In this document: piece by piece, positions 30,016-32,142 of the stretch
Numbering within the stretch: position 1 is the first letter of the stretch
How the letters are laid out: each line of letters opens with the position of its first letter
Assembly: GCA_015064065.1 (NCBI GenBank)
Contig: SVSY01000012.1
Coordinates: 1-32,142, forward strand
Source: Oscillospiraceae bacterium
GTDB taxonomy: Bacteria; Bacillota; Clostridia; Oscillospirales; CAG-272
DNA: 32,142 nucleotides
Direction: 5' to 3'
Notes under the pieces: model-generated
Told to the model about the DNA's origin: nothing
The model's input: the letters and a program-made list of their open reading frames with translations, nothing else
The model's database searches: none
Program-made: the position numbers and the translations under genes

Positions 30016-31989
30016 TTGGACAGATTTGTTCTTCATTCGCCCTATTCGCCTACGGGTGATCAGCCCGAGGCTATAGCAGAACTTACCAAAGGAATAAAGA
30101 GCGGTCTGCGCGAGCAGACCTTGCTTGGTGTTACGGGCTCAGGTAAGACCTTTACAATGGCAAATATAATCGCGAACGTTAACAAGCCCACTCTTGTTCT
30201 CGCTCACAACAAGACCCTCGCAGGACAGCTCTGCTCAGAGTTTCGCGAGTTCTTTCCCGAAAATGCGGTCGAATACTTTGTTTCTTATTACGACTACTAT
30301 CAGCCTGAGGCGTATATTCCGGGAAAGGATATGTATATAGAAAAAGACGCACTTGTCAACGATGAGATAGATATGCTTCGTCACAGTGCGACCTCGGCGC
30401 TTTTTGAACGCCGCGACGTTATAATCGTTGCCAGCGTTTCGTGTATATATTCTCTCGGTGATCCCGAGGAATACAAAAATCTCGTGCTCGCGCTCAGACC
30501 CGGTATGGAGATGAGCCGCAACGATCTTATCAAAAAGCTTATTGCCATAAGCTACAACAGAAACGACCTGTCTCTTGAGAGAGACAATTTCAGAGTGCAG
30601 GGAGATACTATAGATCTTGTTACCGCAAACGTCAAGGATAAGGCTCTTCGTATAGAGTTCTTTGGAGACGAGATAGACAGGATATCCGAAATAAATATAG
30701 TAACGGGAGAGATATTGCGAGTTCTTAACTATGCTCCCATATATCCCGCAACTCACTATGCCGTATCCGATGACAAGCGCGAAAAAGCACTTAACGAGAT
30801 AACTATGGAAATGATAGAGCGTAGAGAATTCTTCCGTTCTCAAGGAAAGCTTATCGAGGCGCAAAGAATAGAGGAAAAGGTAAAATACGATCTTGAAATG
30901 CTTCGAGAAGTCGGATTCTGCTCGGGAGTTGAGAATTATTCAAGAGTTCTTGCCGGCAGACCTGCGGGCTCTACTCCGCACACTTTGCTTGACTATTTTC
31001 CCGATGACTTTCTGCTTTTGGTCGACGAGTCGCACGTTACTCTTCCTCAGGTAAGAGGAATGAGCGGAGGAGATACTGCCAGAAAGAAAAATCTCGTGGA
31101 TTTCGGATTCAGACTTCCTTCTGCTTATGACAACCGTCCGCTTTATTTTGAGGAATTTGAATCTAAGATAAATCAAGTAGTATACGTCAGCGCAACACCG
31201 GGAGACTATGAGCAGGAGCATTCCGAGGCAACTGTCGAACAGCTTATTCGTCCTACGGGACTTGTCGACCCCGAGATAGAGGTTCGCGCTATAGAAGGAC
31301 AGATAGACGATCTTATGGGTGAGATACGCATAAGAACGGCAAAGAACGAAAGAGTTTTGGTCACTACTCTTACCAGAAAGATGGCAGAGGATCTTACCGA
31401 ATATCTTGAAAATAACGGAATAAAGGTCAAGTATATCCATTTCAATATCGATACGCTTGAGAGAATGGAGATAATAAGGGATCTTCGACTCGGAGAATTT
31501 GATGTTCTGGTAGGAATAAATCTTTTGAGAGAGGGACTTGATATTCCCGAGGTATCGCTCGTTGCTATACTTGATGCGGACAAAGAAGGATTTCTTCGTG
31601 CAGAGCGTAGCTTAATACAGACCATCGGACGCGCGGCAAGAAACGCAAACGGAAAGGTCATAATGTATGCAGACAATATGACGGGATCTATGGAACGTGC
31701 TATTGCCGAGACTAACCGACGCAGAGCTATACAGACCGAATACAATAAGAAGCACGGTATCGTTCCCAAGACTATTATCAAGGATATCCGCGATGTTATA
31801 GAGATAGGAAAGAGCGAGAAGGATGCCCTCAAGAAGAACGGCAAGGGCGAAAAGAAGCTGTCGCGTCTTGAACGAGAGCGCCTCATAGAAGAACTTACCA
31901 AGCAGATGAAGGCGGCGTCAGCTAAGCTTGAATTTGAGCAGGCGGCATATATACGCGACAGAATAAAGGAACTCAGAAATCAAAAATAA
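30016..31989 (+). CDS. uvrB: Excinuclease ABC subunit UvrB
   Basis: Damage-verification helicase of nucleotide excision repair; takes DNA from UvrA and recruits UvrC. The 657 residues match the family length. Walker A GVTGSGKT is at 38-45, the beta-hairpin region reads [16 protein letters not shown], motif II is VDESH (336-340), motif [11 protein letters not shown], and a UVR domain ([16 protein letters not shown]) closes the protein. The start is TTG at 30016 behind AGGAGG, nine bases away; the protein [17 protein letters not shown] fits UvrB N-termini. uvrA follows after nine bases. I saw no clear LexA/DinR box in the short upstream gap. Confidence 0.97.
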   Translation: MDRFVLHSPYSPTGDQPEAIAELTKGIKSGLREQTLLGVTGSGKTFTMANIIANVNKPTLVLAHNKTLAGQLCSEFREFFPENAVEYFVSYYDYYQPEAYIPGKDMYIEKDALVNDEIDMLRHSATSALFERRDVIIVASVSCIYSLGDPEEYKNLVLALRPGMEMSRNDLIKKLIAISYNRNDLSLERDNFRVQGDTIDLVTANVKDKALRIEFFGDEIDRISEINIVTGEILRVLNYAPIYPATHYAVSDDKREKALNEITMEMIERREFFRSQGKLIEAQRIEEKVKYDLEMLREVGFCSGVENYSRVLAGRPAGSTPHTLLDYFPDDFLLLVDESHVTLPQVRGMSGGDTARKKNLVDFGFRLPSAYDNRPLYFEEFESKINQVVYVSATPGDYEQEHSEATVEQLIRPTGLVDPEIEVRAIEGQIDDLMGEIRIRTAKNERVLVTTLTRKMAEDLTEYLENNGIKVKYIHFNIDTLERMEIIRDLRLGEFDVLVGINLLREGLDIPEVSLVAILDADKEGFLRAERSLIQTIGRAARNANGKVIMYADNMTGSMERAIAETNRRRAIQTEYNKKHGIVPKTIIKDIRDVIEIGKSEKDALKKNGKGEKKLSRLERERLIEELTKQMKAASAKLEFEQAAYIRDRIKELRNQK

Positions 31990-31998
31990 GGTGAAATA

Positions 31999-32142
31999 AT
32001 GGCAAGATCAATTACTATAAAGGGTGCAAGAGTAAATAATTTAAAGAATATAGATCTTGAGATACCGAGAGATAAGCTCGTCATTCTTACGGGACTCTCG
32101 GGCTCGGGAAAATCTTCTCTTGCATTTGATACTATATATGCG
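31999..32142 (+). CDS. uvrA: Excinuclease ABC subunit UvrA, N-terminal part (gene runs off the window)
   Basis: The first 48 codons read [48 protein letters not shown]. This is the UvrA N-terminus with its first Walker A motif [15 protein letters not shown] precedes the ATG. It sits nine bases after uvrB, so the two form a uvrBA operon. The rest lies beyond the window. Confidence 0.96.
   Translation, partial: MARSITIKGARVNNLKNIDLEIPRDKLVILTGLSGSGKSSLAFDTIYA

Overview
The window looks like a chromosomal segment of a Bacillota (Clostridia-type) bacterium. The evidence is a T-box leader in front of pheST, near-consensus sigma-A promoters with 17-nt spacers, strong AGGAGG ribosome sites, some TTG and GTG starts, a zinc-type (C+) ribosomal protein L28, SdpI and TraX family membrane proteins, and a BmrCD/TM287-288-type heterodimeric ABC exporter. 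I cannot name the genus. Base composition is moderate, with visibly AT-richer patches at about 20.5-22.7 kb and 28.2-29.3 kb.

Layout. 0-1.7 kb: pheS and the start of pheT (minus) behind a T-box riboswitch. 1.7-6.3 kb: a TraX-like membrane protein (plus), then a minus-strand run of a DUF6873-like protein, rpmB, mtaB and a UDP-GlcNAc 2-epimerase. 6.3-10.3 kb (plus): an RluA-family pseudouridine synthase coupled to lnt, a small lipoprotein and a class I glutamine amidotransferase-like hydrolase. 10.3-11.0 kb: tRNA-Lys(CTT) followed by a tandem array of four structured repeats of about 165 bp. 11.1-20.5 kb (plus): a secreted, membrane-anchored protein with glycosidase-like motifs, dnaE, an amidohydrolase and a class A penicillin-binding protein. 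20.5-22.7 kb (minus): an AT-rich module of an XRE regulator and a six-helix membrane protein. 22.8-28.3 kb (minus): an operon of two ABC half-transporters and a cytoplasmic GH5-like glycosidase. 28.3-29.3 kb: SdpI-like protein, then tRNA-Val(GAC) (minus) with a degenerate copy of its own 3' end and terminator downstream. 29.3-32.1 kb (plus): a small membrane protein with a zinc ribbon, uvrB and the start of uvrA.

Most genes are housekeeping: translation (pheST, rpmB, mtaB, RluA-like, tRNAs), replication and repair (dnaE, uvrBA) and the envelope (lnt, lipoprotein, PBP). The least ordinary signal is at the two tRNA genes. Both are followed by degenerate duplications of their own 3' end plus terminator, separated by strongly structured non-coding sequence. 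In the tRNA-Lys array the units can fold into a three-way junction closed by T-arm-like sequence, and one stem shows a compensatory base-pair change between copies. That array is my best candidate for something undescribed; a function is not shown by the sequence. All coordinates, motifs and foldings were read by eye without database searches.
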